Of a DNA stretch of 45,779 bases, positions 33,440 to 42,185 are shown one piece after another; position 1 is the first letter of the stretch, and the number at the start of each line of letters is the position of its first letter. The notes under the pieces are model-generated. The model made no database searches. It saw only the letters and a list, made by a program, of their open reading frames with translations, and was not told where the DNA came from. The stretch comes from JAJFTV01 sp964426355 (GTDB taxonomy: Bacteria > Chloroflexota > Anaerolineae > Anaerolineales > Anaerolineaceae), in contig CAYRRA010000007.1 in NCBI GenBank assembly GCA_964426355.1, forward strand, positions 1 through 45,779, given 5' to 3'. The position numbers and the translations under genes were made by a program.

Positions 33440-34570
33440 ATGGAAGAAAAAAACCTCCCTTTCGATACGATTCTGCACGGAGATTGTGTTGAGATTCTGA
33501 ACACCCTTCCGGAAAGTTCAGTCGATCTCATCTTTGCTGACCCACCCTACAATCTGCAACTACGCAACACGCTCTGGAGACCCAACCTGACCCGTGTGGA
33601 TGCTGTGGATGACGATTGGGACCAGTTTAACAGTTTTGGCGATTATGATCGTTTCACCCACACCTGGCTTTCGGCGTGCCGGCGGGTCTTGAAAGATGAA
33701 GGCACCATTTGGGTGATTGGCTCCTATCACAATATTTACCGGGTGGGCGCGATCATGCAGGACCTGGGGTTCTGGTTTCTCAACGATATCATCTGGATTA
33801 AGACTAACCCGATGCCCAACTTCCGCGGGGTGCGCTTTGCCAACGCACATGAAACCCTCTTGTGGGCAAGCAAATATAAAGGCGCAAAATACACCTTTAA
33901 CCATCACGCCATGAAGCCCTTCAACGATGAAAAACAGATGCGCAGTGACTGGGTGCTGTCGATTTGCACCGGCAGGGAACGGCTGAAGAGTGAAGGCAAA
34001 AAGGCACACTCTGCCCAAAAACCGGAAGCGCTGTTGTACCGCGTTCTGCTTTCTTCCAGCAATCCGGGTGACGTGGTGCTCGATCCGTTTTTTGGCAGCG
34101 GTACCACTGGTGCAGTGGCGAAGAAGCTGCACCGCCACTGGATTGGAATCGAAAAAGAAGAAAAATACGTCGAACTGGCATTAAGACGAATCGAGGCTGT
34201 AACACCTGAATTATTTGAAGAAAACACATTTGATGTGCGGGATGAGAAGCGTTCTCAACCGCGCGTGGCTTTTGCCAGCCTGGTGGAGTACGGTTTCCTC
34301 TCGCCGGGACAGGTGCTTTACTTCCGGCGGGATACCAAGATGGCAGCCCGCATCCGCGCTGATGGCAACCTGATTTATAACGGGTATGAGGGCAGCATCC
34401 ATAAAGTCGGACGACAGCTTTTGGATGGCGGACCGTGCAATGGCTGGGAGACCTGGTTTTACGAAACCGTGGAAGGCGAAATGCTGCCAATCAACGAATT
34501 GAGGCAGGCTTATCGCCAGCAAATGACTTTATCACTGGAAGAGGAGCAGACAGATGACCAGAGCGCGTGA
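33440..34570 (+). CDS. ccrM: CcrM-type adenine-N6 DNA methyltransferase (GANTC predicted)
   Basis: 376-residue beta-class adenine methyltransferase. The catalytic motif is DPPYNLQL (D34-Y37) and the AdoMet-binding motif DPFFGSGTTGAVAKKL starts at D215. As in Caulobacter CcrM the order is N-terminal catalytic motif, then the target region (VDAVDDDWDQFNSF, VIGSYHNIYRVG, NPMPNFRGVRFANAHETL), then the AdoMet motif. A C-terminal DNA-binding domain (about 275-361: LVEYGFLSPGQVLY to GSIHKVG to CNGWETWF) is the RAMA-like domain CcrM needs. From memory the match to CcrM is high along its whole length, so GANTC specificity is the natural prediction. No restriction endonuclease gene is adjacent: it is an orphan, regulatory-type enzyme. 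It overlaps dmpA by 17 bp. Confidence 0.92.
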   Translation: MEEKNLPFDTILHGDCVEILNTLPESSVDLIFADPPYNLQLRNTLWRPNLTRVDAVDDDWDQFNSFGDYDRFTHTWLSACRRVLKDEGTIWVIGSYHNIYRVGAIMQDLGFWFLNDIIWIKTNPMPNFRGVRFANAHETLLWASKYKGAKYTFNHHAMKPFNDEKQMRSDWVLSICTGRERLKSEGKKAHSAQKPEALLYRVLLSSSNPGDVVLDPFFGSGTTGAVAKKLHRHWIGIEKEEKYVELALRRIEAVTPELFEENTFDVRDEKRSQPRVAFASLVEYGFLSPGQVLYFRRDTKMAARIRADGNLIYNGYEGSIHKVGRQLLDGGPCNGWETWFYETVEGEMLPINELRQAYRQQMTLSLEEEQTDDQSA

Positions 34571-35657
34571 CCTCGGCATCCCGTTTGACGGTCAACCCGG
34601 ACAATGGAATGCCATTACCGATGTGCCCGGCGTGGAAGTTGGGCATACCACCTTGATCTCCGGCGAGGGCAAACTGAAGCGTGGTTTTGGACCGGTGCGC
34701 ACCGGCGTTACCGCCATCCTGCCGCGCGGGCGTTTTTCCGATGCTGTTTTTGCCGGTTGGTATTCCTTGAACGGCAACGGAGAAATGACGGGAACAACCT
34801 GGGTGGAAGAATCGGGGTTCATGCGCAGCCCGGTGCTGCTGACCAATACCCACAGCGTGGGTATTGTGCACGATTCGGCGGTGGAATGGATTATCGAGGG
34901 TGTTAAGGATGACCCCGATATGCATCAGTTTGTCTTCCATCTGCCGGTGGTCGGTGAAACTTTTGACGGAGTCTTGAACGATATCAACGGTTTTCATGTG
35001 AAGAAAGAACACGTTTTTCATGCACTCAATACCGCCAGCAGCGGTCCGGTTGAAGAAGGCAACGTGGGCGGCGGCACCGGGATGATCTGTCATCGCTTCA
35101 AGGGTGGTATCGGCACGGCATCGCGCCAGTTCGATATTGATGGTGAGCATTTCACCCTGGGGGTATTGGTGCAGGCGAATTACGGCGCAAGGGAATTGTT
35201 GACCATTGCTGGTGTGCCCGTGGGCAAAGAAATTCCTGATCTCATGCCAGAGTATTATGGCAGCGGCATTCGCAACCCTGGCGGTTCGATCATCGTGATT
35301 GTCGCGACCGACGCCCCCATGCTGCCGCATCAGCTCAAACGGCTGGCGCGGCGCGTGCCTATCGGCATCGGCAGGGTCGGCGGATTGGGCGAAAACAGCT
35401 CCGGGGACATCTTCCTGGCGTTTTCAACAGCCAATCAAGGCGCCGCCGATATGAAAGGCGCTGACAATATCCGCATGATCTCAAATGAGCAAATTGACCC
35501 TGTTCTGAACGCCACCGTGCAGGCGACCGAAGAATCGATCATCAACGCCCTGGTTGCAGCCAGGACGATGGTGGGGATTAATGACAATAAAATTTATCGC
35601 TTGCCGCACGAACGTGTACGCGAAATCCTTAAAAAATACAACCGCCTGGCAGAGTGA
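34554..35657 (+). CDS. P1/S58-family peptidase, DmpA-like
   Basis: 367-residue self-processing N-terminal nucleophile hydrolase of the DmpA/BapA group (L-aminopeptidase, D-Ala esterase or amidase). Motifs: ITDVPGVEVGHTT at the N-terminus; LLTNTHSVGIV; GNVGGGTGMICH; and NPGGSIIVIVATDAP, where cleavage before Ser would free the catalytic N-terminal serine. No signal peptide, so cytoplasmic. GAGGAG precedes the ATG, which lies inside the 3' end of ccrM (17-bp overlap), so the two are co-translated. A link between methyltransferase and peptidase is not obvious and may be only transcriptional. Confidence 0.92.
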   Translation: MTRARDLGIPFDGQPGQWNAITDVPGVEVGHTTLISGEGKLKRGFGPVRTGVTAILPRGRFSDAVFAGWYSLNGNGEMTGTTWVEESGFMRSPVLLTNTHSVGIVHDSAVEWIIEGVKDDPDMHQFVFHLPVVGETFDGVLNDINGFHVKKEHVFHALNTASSGPVEEGNVGGGTGMICHRFKGGIGTASRQFDIDGEHFTLGVLVQANYGARELLTIAGVPVGKEIPDLMPEYYGSGIRNPGGSIIVIVATDAPMLPHQLKRLARRVPIGIGRVGGLGENSSGDIFLAFSTANQGAADMKGADNIRMISNEQIDPVLNATVQATEESIINALVAARTMVGINDNKIYRLPHERVREILKKYNRLAE

Positions 35658-35806
35658 GCAGCTCAAAATCGCCAGGCGACCGGGTATACACTTTGCTGCG
35701 CAGAAGTGAGTATGATTCGCAGTGCCTTGTTCCTTGCAGAGCAGAGGGACGCGTTTGTTGCTCCACCTTAAGCGCAACCCAGGATAAACTCATTTCAGGA
35801 TAGAAA

Positions 35807-38173
35807 ATGCAATCCATCATCACTTCGACAACCGAGACGTTTTATACCCACACGCAGGTTGATTATGACTGCTGGGAGAAAACCAAAGACCTGATCGACC
35901 AACTCATCGATTTGATCTTAAATTACCGCCAGAGCGGGCATCCGGGCGGCTCCCATTCCAAGGTGCATGCGCTGGTCACACTGCTGCTGGGCGGTGCGAT
36001 GCGCTGGGATATTCGCAACCCTGGTAAACCCTTTGCAGACCGCTTTATCCTATCCGCCGGTCATACCATTCCGCTAATCTATTGTACGATGGCGGTTCTC
36101 AATGAATCCATGCGCCTCCGCTATCGCCAGACCGGTAGCGCTCGTTTTGCACTGTCGCAAAAAACCGATCAGGTGTTGTTCTGGGAGGATTTGCTGGGGT
36201 TTCGACGGCGTGGCGGGCTTTCCGGGCACGCCGAAATGGAAGGAAAAACGCTGTTTCTCAAATTCAACACCGGTCCTTCCGGGCATGGCAGTACTGCTGC
36301 TGTAGGCGAAGCGCTCGCGCTCAAGCGCGCTGGCGCGCAAGGGGTGCGTGTGTTCGCCCTGGAAGGTGAAGGTGGTCTGACGCCAGGCGCGAACCATGAA
36401 GCCATGAACACCGCCTGGGGGTTGGCGCTGGATAACCTGCATTTCATCATCGATTGGAACGACTACGGCATCGATAACCATGCCATCAGCACGGTGGTTT
36501 ATGGCGAGCCAGACGATTGGTTTTCAGCACACGGCTGGCGCGTGTATGGAACGGATTTCGGCGAGGATTGGTCGGCTGTCGCCGAGGCATTCCAGCGCAT
36601 GTGCACGGATGTCAGCCCCACTCAATCACCAGCTGTCTTGTGGACGCGCACGATTAAAGGGCGCGGCTATCTAAAATACGATTTTGCTTCGCATGGCTCG
36701 CCACATGCCCGGAACAGCGAAACCTTCTGGCAGACCAAGCTACCTTTCATGCAGAAATACGGAGTCGATTTCACCGGTTATGGAAACCCTGCTCCACAGG
36801 ACCCGCAAAGGCTGCAAGACGAGTTTCGCAGCAATCTCCAGATGGTCATGCAAGTTTTAGAGCGCGACCAGGAGCTGGTTGATTACCTGTCAAACCGGCT
36901 GGCAGACCTGGGTGATAGTGTGCCGGGAAAAATCAGTACATTTAAGCTGGAAAGAAATAGCAACCCGTTTCTAGATCGACGTCTCTACGATTTCCATAAC
37001 TATCCACCCGAACTGTTTGCTGCTCCAGGCGAAAAACAGGCTAACCGGGGGGCGCTCTCAAAGTGGGGAGCCTGGGTGAATGCCCTGGGTTCGCAGGAAT
37101 ACAATCGCCCGGTATTCCTGGCGTGTTCAGCCGATTTATGCGAGTCGACCAACGTGCATGGTTTTGGCGCTGCGTACGCTGACTTCCCTGGTTATGGATG
37201 GTATGAGCGCAAAGGCAGCCCGGAGGGTGCGCTGCTGCCGACCGAGATCACCGAAATGCTCAACGCCGGTTTGATGGCGGGGCTGGCGAGTGTCAATTTT
37301 TCCGAACAGCCGGAGCAATCCTTCGAAGGTTTTTGGGGCGTATGCTCTACGTATGGTTCTTTTTCCTATCTCAAGTATGGTATGTTCCGTCTTTTCAGCC
37401 AGATGGCACAGGATTGTCCCTGGAAACTGGGTAAAGTGATCTGGATTGCCGGGCATTCCGGTCCGGAAACAGCCGATGACAGCCGTACCCATTTTGGCAT
37501 CTTCTCGCCCGGTGTGACGCAGCTCTTTCCCAATGGGCAAATCATCAACCTGCATCCCTGGGAACATAACGAAGTACCGGTGCTGCTTGGGGCAGCACTT
37601 CAGCAGGATGTTCCCCTGGTGGCGCTGCACCTCACCCGTCCGGTGATCGAGATACCAGACCGGGGGAAACTGGGGATGCCGGATCATTTCGCCGCTGCAA
37701 AAGGGGCGTATATAGCGCGCCCATTCCGTAAAGACCAGCCGCGTGGCGGAACGATTTTCGTCCAGGGAACCAGTGCAATGGCGAACCTGGTTCGTTTGCT
37801 GCCGGTACTGGATGAACGTGCGCTCAATGTGAAAATTGTCTACGCTGCCAGCCCGGAATTGTTTGCCCTGCAACCGGGGTCTTACCGAGAATCGGTGATT
37901 ACACCCGCAGACCGTGCCGATTCGACGATCATCACAACGCAGGCACGCCGGTTGATGGGTGACTGGATTTTCAACCGCGTAGCAGGAGATTACGCTCTCA
38001 GCGCTGATTACGATGACCGTTGGCGCACCGGTGGCACGTTGGATGAGGTGATTGATGAAGCGCATCTTTCGCCGGAGTGGCTGCTCAAAGGTATCGAGCG
38101 ATTTGTAGAGGAGCGCCCGCAGCGCCTGGCGCGTCTTAATGCTGAGTTGAACGATGCACTCACCAATGAATAG
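35807..38173 (+). CDS. Transketolase-type thiamine-diphosphate enzyme
   Basis: 788-residue TPP enzyme, longer than the usual 620-680 residues of transketolase. N-terminal TPP domain: SGHPGGSHSKVHALVTLLLG, ILSAGHTIPLIY, and the metal motif EGEGGLTPGANHEA...IDWNDYGID, where GEG replaces the standard GDG. The pyrimidine domain runs from about 420 (ACSADLCESTNVHGFG), with the catalytic-Glu region before ITEMLNAGLMAGLA. The C-terminal domain includes ALHLTRPVIEIPDR. The family exchanges two-carbon units between sugar phosphates. The GDG to GEG change and extra length mark a divergent subgroup, so the substrate may differ. AGGA lies seven bases before the ATG. Its downstream neighbour holA is likely transcribed separately. 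Confidence 0.85.
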   Translation: MQSIITSTTETFYTHTQVDYDCWEKTKDLIDQLIDLILNYRQSGHPGGSHSKVHALVTLLLGGAMRWDIRNPGKPFADRFILSAGHTIPLIYCTMAVLNESMRLRYRQTGSARFALSQKTDQVLFWEDLLGFRRRGGLSGHAEMEGKTLFLKFNTGPSGHGSTAAVGEALALKRAGAQGVRVFALEGEGGLTPGANHEAMNTAWGLALDNLHFIIDWNDYGIDNHAISTVVYGEPDDWFSAHGWRVYGTDFGEDWSAVAEAFQRMCTDVSPTQSPAVLWTRTIKGRGYLKYDFASHGSPHARNSETFWQTKLPFMQKYGVDFTGYGNPAPQDPQRLQDEFRSNLQMVMQVLERDQELVDYLSNRLADLGDSVPGKISTFKLERNSNPFLDRRLYDFHNYPPELFAAPGEKQANRGALSKWGAWVNALGSQEYNRPVFLACSADLCESTNVHGFGAAYADFPGYGWYERKGSPEGALLPTEITEMLNAGLMAGLASVNFSEQPEQSFEGFWGVCSTYGSFSYLKYGMFRLFSQMAQDCPWKLGKVIWIAGHSGPETADDSRTHFGIFSPGVTQLFPNGQIINLHPWEHNEVPVLLGAALQQDVPLVALHLTRPVIEIPDRGKLGMPDHFAAAKGAYIARPFRKDQPRGGTIFVQGTSAMANLVRLLPVLDERALNVKIVYAASPELFALQPGSYRESVITPADRADSTIITTQARRLMGDWIFNRVAGDYALSADYDDRWRTGGTLDEVIDEAHLSPEWLLKGIERFVEERPQRLARLNAELNDALTNE

Positions 38174-38271
38174 AGCCTGTATGCCCACAAAGGCATCGCA
38201 GCGTTTATAATTTCTTCAAGAGTATATTTCTTTTTCCCTTTCACGCAGGTGTTGGGTCGTTTGAGGTTCGC

Positions 38272-39315
38272 TTGGAAAAAATACCGGTCGTCTATATCTT
38301 TCACGGGGATGATGAGCTTGCCATTCAGCAGGCTATCGGGCAGTTGTATGCTCAGTTGGGAGACCCGGGCACGGCGGATATGAACACCACGCGCCTGGAC
38401 GGGGCGCAGGCGAGCGACAACGAGATTATCAATGCCGCCGCTACGATGCCCTTCCTCGCCGAGCGCAGGCTGGTGATTCTGACCAATCCGCTAAACCGGT
38501 TGAAAAGCCAGGAAGCGCAGGAACGTTTCTGCAAGATGTTGGAAAGCCTGCCGCAAAGCGCCGCCCTGGTGTTGGTAGTGCCGGATCACTACAAACGTCA
38601 AAAGGTGGGTGGGGAATGGCGGCAAGTTTGGGAAAATCTGACTGATGTCGAAGACAAGGTCGCCAGGCTCAAAAAACATTGGCTGGTTGCCTGGGCGGAA
38701 AAAAACAGACACCAGGTTTACCTAAAAGGATGCCCTCTGCCGGAGCAGGCAGGCATGCCGCGCTGGGTTATCGAGCAAGCGAAGGAGCGCGGGGGTAAAT
38801 TTACACAGGACGCAGCCCAGGAGCTTGCCGGTTTGGTGGAAAACGACACACGCCTGGCAGCTTTGGAAATCGAAAAGCTGCTGACGTATGTCAACTTCTC
38901 CCGCCCGGTGAGCGTGCAGGATGTACAGAAGCTTACCGCGTTCAGCGGACAGCTCGACGTCTTTGATATGGTAGAAGCGATTGCACAGGGCAATAAACCG
39001 AAAGCCCTGGAACTGCTGCATGGTCTTTTGGAACAACAGGATAGCTACAGCTTGTTTCCGGCGGTGGTGCGCCAGTTTCGCCAATTGATCCAGGCGCGTG
39101 AAATCCTCGATGAGGGCAAAGGGTCTGAACATATTCAGCGTGAATTGCAGATACCGGGTTTTGTGGCGAAGAAACTGAATTTCCAGGCATCCAGGTTTCG
39201 GCTCAATGACCTGATTGCGCTTCACCAGCGGCTGTTGGAGCGCGATGTGGCGATTAAAACGGGGGAAATTTCAGTCGGGCTGGCGCTGGACGTCTTTATT
39301 TCTGAGATGGCTTGA
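38272..39315 (+). CDS. holA: DNA polymerase III delta subunit
   Basis: 347-residue clamp-loader subunit that opens the beta clamp. The N-terminal VVYIFHGDDELAIQQAIGQL is the diagnostic HolA start. The degenerate AAA+ core lacks a P-loop, as expected. The C-terminal collar domain follows (FSGQLDVFDMVEAIAQGNKPKALELL, then FPAVVRQFRQLIQA). The start is TTG, supported by TGAGG six bases upstream and by the family N-terminus. Low-efficiency starts are plausible for a subunit needed in few copies. It adds a second replication gene to the window besides dnaA. Confidence 0.92.
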   Translation: MEKIPVVYIFHGDDELAIQQAIGQLYAQLGDPGTADMNTTRLDGAQASDNEIINAAATMPFLAERRLVILTNPLNRLKSQEAQERFCKMLESLPQSAALVLVVPDHYKRQKVGGEWRQVWENLTDVEDKVARLKKHWLVAWAEKNRHQVYLKGCPLPEQAGMPRWVIEQAKERGGKFTQDAAQELAGLVENDTRLAALEIEKLLTYVNFSRPVSVQDVQKLTAFSGQLDVFDMVEAIAQGNKPKALELLHGLLEQQDSYSLFPAVVRQFRQLIQAREILDEGKGSEHIQRELQIPGFVAKKLNFQASRFRLNDLIALHQRLLERDVAIKTGEISVGLALDVFISEMA

Positions 39316-39363
39316 TATTTTAGCCTGGATTGTCTGCCGTTTTATTTTGCTTTTTTTTCTGTG

Positions 39364-39391
39364 TTGTTTTTACCCAATCGGGTGGTACAAT
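39364..39391 (+). promoter_or_regulatory. Candidate promoter of the MATE-like gene
   Basis: TTGTTT, 16 bp, TACAAT in the gap after holA. Expected start near 39398 leaves a leader of under 15 nt. Confidence 0.4.
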
Positions 39392-39409
39392 CAGCTTTTG
39401 CAAATGGAA

Positions 39410-40792
39410 ATGAACCCGAAAACGCAGACAAGAACGCCGTTGGTCAGCCTTCAACGCATTTTTAAGATGTGGTGGCCCCTGGCTGCGAGTTGGCTTTTAA
39501 TGAGCATGGAAGGTCCGCTGATCAGCGCCATCATCGCCCGGTTGGCTGACCCGAATTTGAACCTGGCAGCCTATGGCGGTATCATTTTACCGATCTCGTT
39601 GATTGTTGAAGCGCCAATTATCATGCTGCTGGCGGCATCCACTGCCATGAGCAAAGACCTGGCGTCTTACAAGAAGCTGCACCGTTTTATGATGTTTCTC
39701 AGCGCCGGGCTGACGGTGGTACACGCGTTAATTGCCTTCACGCCGTTGTACTATTTCGTTGTGAATCGAATCATCGGCGTGCCGCCTGAACTGGTTGCCT
39801 CTGGGCGAGTAGGTTTGATGATTATGTTGCCCTGGACGTGGGCAATCGGATACCGCCGTTTCAACCAGGGCGTGATGATCCGCTTTGGTCAATCCAGTGG
39901 TGTTATGGTCTGTTCTGCTATCCGCCTCACCACCATCACGGTGCTGCTCTTTATCGGGTACTGGATTGGGTCAATTCCGGGTGTGATAGTGGCAACCATT
40001 GCCCAGGCTTTGGGGGTGACTCTGGAGGGGCTATATGCAGGTCTGCGCGTTCGCCCAATTGTGAATAATGAACTGCGCAACGCACCGCCCGCGGAGCCCA
40101 TCACCTGGCGAGGTTTTGCTGCATTTTATATCCCACTGGTCTTCACCTCACTGTTGCAGTTCATCGGGCAGCCCATCGGGTCGGCTGCGCTCAGCCGTAT
40201 GCCGAATGCAATTGATTCGCTGGCTGTCTGGAGCGTGGTATCCAATTTCATCTTCCTGACCCGCAGCGTGGGAGTGGCATATAACGAGGTTGTGGTAGCG
40301 CTGCTGGATGAGAAAGGCTCGTTTTTTACCCTGCGCCGTTTTGCATATTACCTGGCTGGCGCGCTGACGATCATCATCGTGACCATCACGCTTACACCAC
40401 TCTCCACGTTTTGGTTTGAGCTCATCACGGGTCTCACCCCTGCCCTCAGCCAGATGGCGAAAAATTCCCTGTGGTTTATCCTGCTCTTGCCTGCAATGAG
40501 TGTGTTTCAAAGTTGGTTTCAGGGATCCATCCTGACCAGCAGAAAGACGCGTGGAATTACGGAATCGGTGGTGTTGTATCTCATTGTCATCAGTGCGGTG
40601 TTGTTCGGGGGTGTGTTGTGGGGTCGTACCACAGGGTTGTATGTTGCTGCACTCGCTTTTGTGCTGGCAAACCTGAGCCAGACCGCCTGGATGTTACTGC
40701 GCAGCAGAGAAATTCGAGACATCGTCAGGGAGCGTGATCTCCACCCGGATTTGGTGCAGGGTTATGGCTTTGAATTGCCCAAAAAACACTGA
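39410..40792 (+). CDS. MATE/MOP-superfamily-like membrane transporter
   Basis: About 460 residues with 12 TM helices. The N-terminal half (IFKMWWPLAASWLLMSMEGP, LAAYGGIILPISLIVEAPII) and C-terminal half (ITWRGFAAFYIPLVFTSLLQ, WSVVSNFIFLTRSVGVAYNE) look like the two six-helix bundles of the MOP superfamily (MATE exporters and polysaccharide flippases). The assignment rests on this pattern, not a single motif. The start is uncertain: ATG 39410 has TGGAA just upstream; ATG 39404 is two codons earlier; the longer frame reaching into holA is coding shadow plus promoter. Its last 68 bp overlap the 3' end of the convergent CcmC-like gene. Confidence 0.75.
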   Translation: MNPKTQTRTPLVSLQRIFKMWWPLAASWLLMSMEGPLISAIIARLADPNLNLAAYGGIILPISLIVEAPIIMLLAASTAMSKDLASYKKLHRFMMFLSAGLTVVHALIAFTPLYYFVVNRIIGVPPELVASGRVGLMIMLPWTWAIGYRRFNQGVMIRFGQSSGVMVCSAIRLTTITVLLFIGYWIGSIPGVIVATIAQALGVTLEGLYAGLRVRPIVNNELRNAPPAEPITWRGFAAFYIPLVFTSLLQFIGQPIGSAALSRMPNAIDSLAVWSVVSNFIFLTRSVGVAYNEVVVALLDEKGSFFTLRRFAYYLAGALTIIIVTITLTPLSTFWFELITGLTPALSQMAKNSLWFILLLPAMSVFQSWFQGSILTSRKTRGITESVVLYLIVISAVLFGGVLWGRTTGLYVAALAFVLANLSQTAWMLLRSREIRDIVRERDLHPDLVQGYGFELPKKH

Positions 40793-41381
40793 AAACCTGG
40801 TACCCCAGGTACAGCATTAGAAACAGCAGCCCGCCAAAGAATAATTGTATCCGCAGAGAACCGGATTGCATAACCGGTGAGTCGGGATGCAGTACAGAGT
40901 GCAGATTCGCCATACTCCACCACAAGGCAGCGCCGTACAATACGTTGGCTGCCGCTGTGATAAGCGGGGTTTGCATCAACCACAACCCGACTTGCAGCAA
41001 AATTCCTACGATGGCATAAATCATCGGAACCCGCCAGCGTGGTTCATCGAAGTAAAAACCGCCCCAATTTGCTTGCATCACCCACAATGACATTGGCAGG
41101 TAAGTAACCCAAAACAGGAGACTGGTGCGCCCCAGCGCATTACTGCTATGAAACAGCCATTGACGTTTCTTGATGAGGGCTGCCATGCCGAAAAGCGCCG
41201 CCAGGGCAAAACCAATCAGTGCAGTCCAAACCCAGGCGCCATGTAGATAGACCAGGCGTAAGTTATTCCCCAGTGTTTTCTCAAGCGGGATAAAAGCAAT
41301 GAAAATTAACAGCAGCCCCAGGTTGAGCAGAAAATAGATGAAACGCAAAAAGAACCGCTTTTGTAAGAGTTTTTCAGTCAT
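40725..41381 (-). CDS. CcmC/CcsA-like membrane protein (divergent)
   Basis: 218-residue protein with six TM segments. Two spots recall haem-handling CcmC proteins: LRLVYLHGAWVWTAL resembles the RIxYxHVPxAW segment with its haem-ligand His, and NWGGFYFDEPRWR resembles the WGxxWxWDxR motif, with Tyr/Phe replacing Trp. If homologous it could bind or move haem at the outer membrane face; the aromatic substitutions and small size make this tentative. It lies 63 bp downstream of a cysteine-containing Rrf2 regulator on the same strand, consistent with redox or haem-related control. No ribosome site is visible, and it overlaps the 3' end of the convergent transporter gene by 68 bp. Confidence 0.6.
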   Translation of the reverse strand: MTEKLLQKRFFLRFIYFLLNLGLLLIFIAFIPLEKTLGNNLRLVYLHGAWVWTALIGFALAALFGMAALIKKRQWLFHSSNALGRTSLLFWVTYLPMSLWVMQANWGGFYFDEPRWRVPMIYAIVGILLQVGLWLMQTPLITAAANVLYGAALWWSMANLHSVLHPDSPVMQSGSLRIQLFFGGLLFLMLYLGYQVFSVFWAIQSHNPAPNPGGDHAP

Positions 41382-41444
41382 CGGTTTGATTCAGTAACCG
41401 TTTCTTGCTTTTCCCCGTTGCCGGGTAATAATCGAAGTTTGTCT

Positions 41445-41846
41445 TTAGCGTTTGAAACTGGCAAAAGAGGTGTTTTTCAGGCGATCAACCAATTGTTTTT
41501 GTGTTTCAATCCACAGGTCATGTACAGGGCATTCATCGATGAATGGACAGGTCTCAGCCTGGCTAAACGTGCATTGGTTGAGGGCAATCGGACCGTCAAT
41601 GGCTTCAACGACTTCAAGGACGTTGATCTGATCGGCTGGACGAGCCAATGAAACACCGCCGCGAGCACCACGAGAGGTATGAATGATTCCTGCGATTGAT
41701 AATTGCGAGATAATTTTCGCGAGAAATGATGGTGGAATGTGCTTCTCCTCGGCAATCTGACTGGTTGCAGCACGCTCGTTGGGGTCCAATTGTGCCAGGA
41801 AAAGAATGGCTCGGATAGCATAATCAGCCTGTCTTGTTATTTGCAT
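41445..41846 (-). CDS. Rrf2-family Fe-S regulator
   Basis: 133-residue winged-helix regulator of the IscR/NsrR family. It starts MQITRQADYAIRAILFLAQL as family members do. The wHTH is at about 25-60, the conserved RGARGGVSLARP wing follows, and three cysteines occur at C92, C100 and C106 (CX7C, CX5C), suitable for binding an Fe-S cluster. It should sense iron-sulfur status, oxidants or nitric oxide. GAGG lies about ten bases before the ATG. It precedes the CcmC-like gene in a probable two-gene operon. TATAAT on this strand at 41893-41898 is a likely -10, within an AT-rich stretch that could hold its own operator. Confidence 0.92.
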   Translation of the reverse strand: MQITRQADYAIRAILFLAQLDPNERAATSQIAEEKHIPPSFLAKIISQLSIAGIIHTSRGARGGVSLARPADQINVLEVVEAIDGPIALNQCTFSQAETCPFIDECPVHDLWIETQKQLVDRLKNTSFASFKR

Positions 41847-42132
41847 AATAAAAAAGTCCTCATTCGGTAATAAGGGTAAGAAAAGTCTATTTATTATAAA
41901 CCTTTTTTACCGCTCTCATGATCGTATTAAGATAGATATCATCCGAAATAATGATGTTCATCTCGTTTGATTTTTGATGTGGGCAGCGGAGGTTCCCTTG
42001 CAATGTGTTTTCTGCCGGGAAAACAACCTTTTAAACCCAAGCGAGTTTTCGGAGCAGAAGGATGGGGGATGCACTACAAGTGTTGATGTTTCAATAAAAG
42101 TACATACGAGTTTATAAATATCAATCAATATC
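41847..42132. other. Non-coding region between rrf2-type gene and GIN-domain gene
   Basis: Divergent regulatory DNA. The leftward -10 is TATAAT at 41893-41898. An inverted repeat GTTTTC-tgccgg-GAAAAC lies at 42007-42024. A 61-codon frame here has no support. The rightward promoter starts at 42133. No GANTC site is present. Confidence 0.5.
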
Positions 42133-42160
42133 TTGACAATCATTAATATTATGTTATTAT
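42133..42160 (+). promoter_or_regulatory. Strong promoter of the GIN-domain gene
   Basis: Consensus TTGACA, 16 bp, TATTAT, in very AT-rich DNA; the best-matching promoter in the window. Confidence 0.75.
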
Positions 42161-42185
42161 TATTAAATAAAATTGAACAACATAT

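Noticed and set aside
33440..34570. A restriction-modification system
   Set aside because: The methyltransferase has no adjacent endonuclease or specificity gene and matches the orphan CcrM type with its C-terminal domain.
37136..38188. A 350-codon minus-strand frame antisense to the transketolase
   Set aside because: Shadow of a well-supported gene; low-complexity His/Arg/Gln-rich translation with no motif.
41958..42143. A 61-codon minus-strand frame in the rrf2/GIN intergenic region
   Set aside because: It overlaps the strong TTGACA promoter and has no ribosome site or recognisable sequence.
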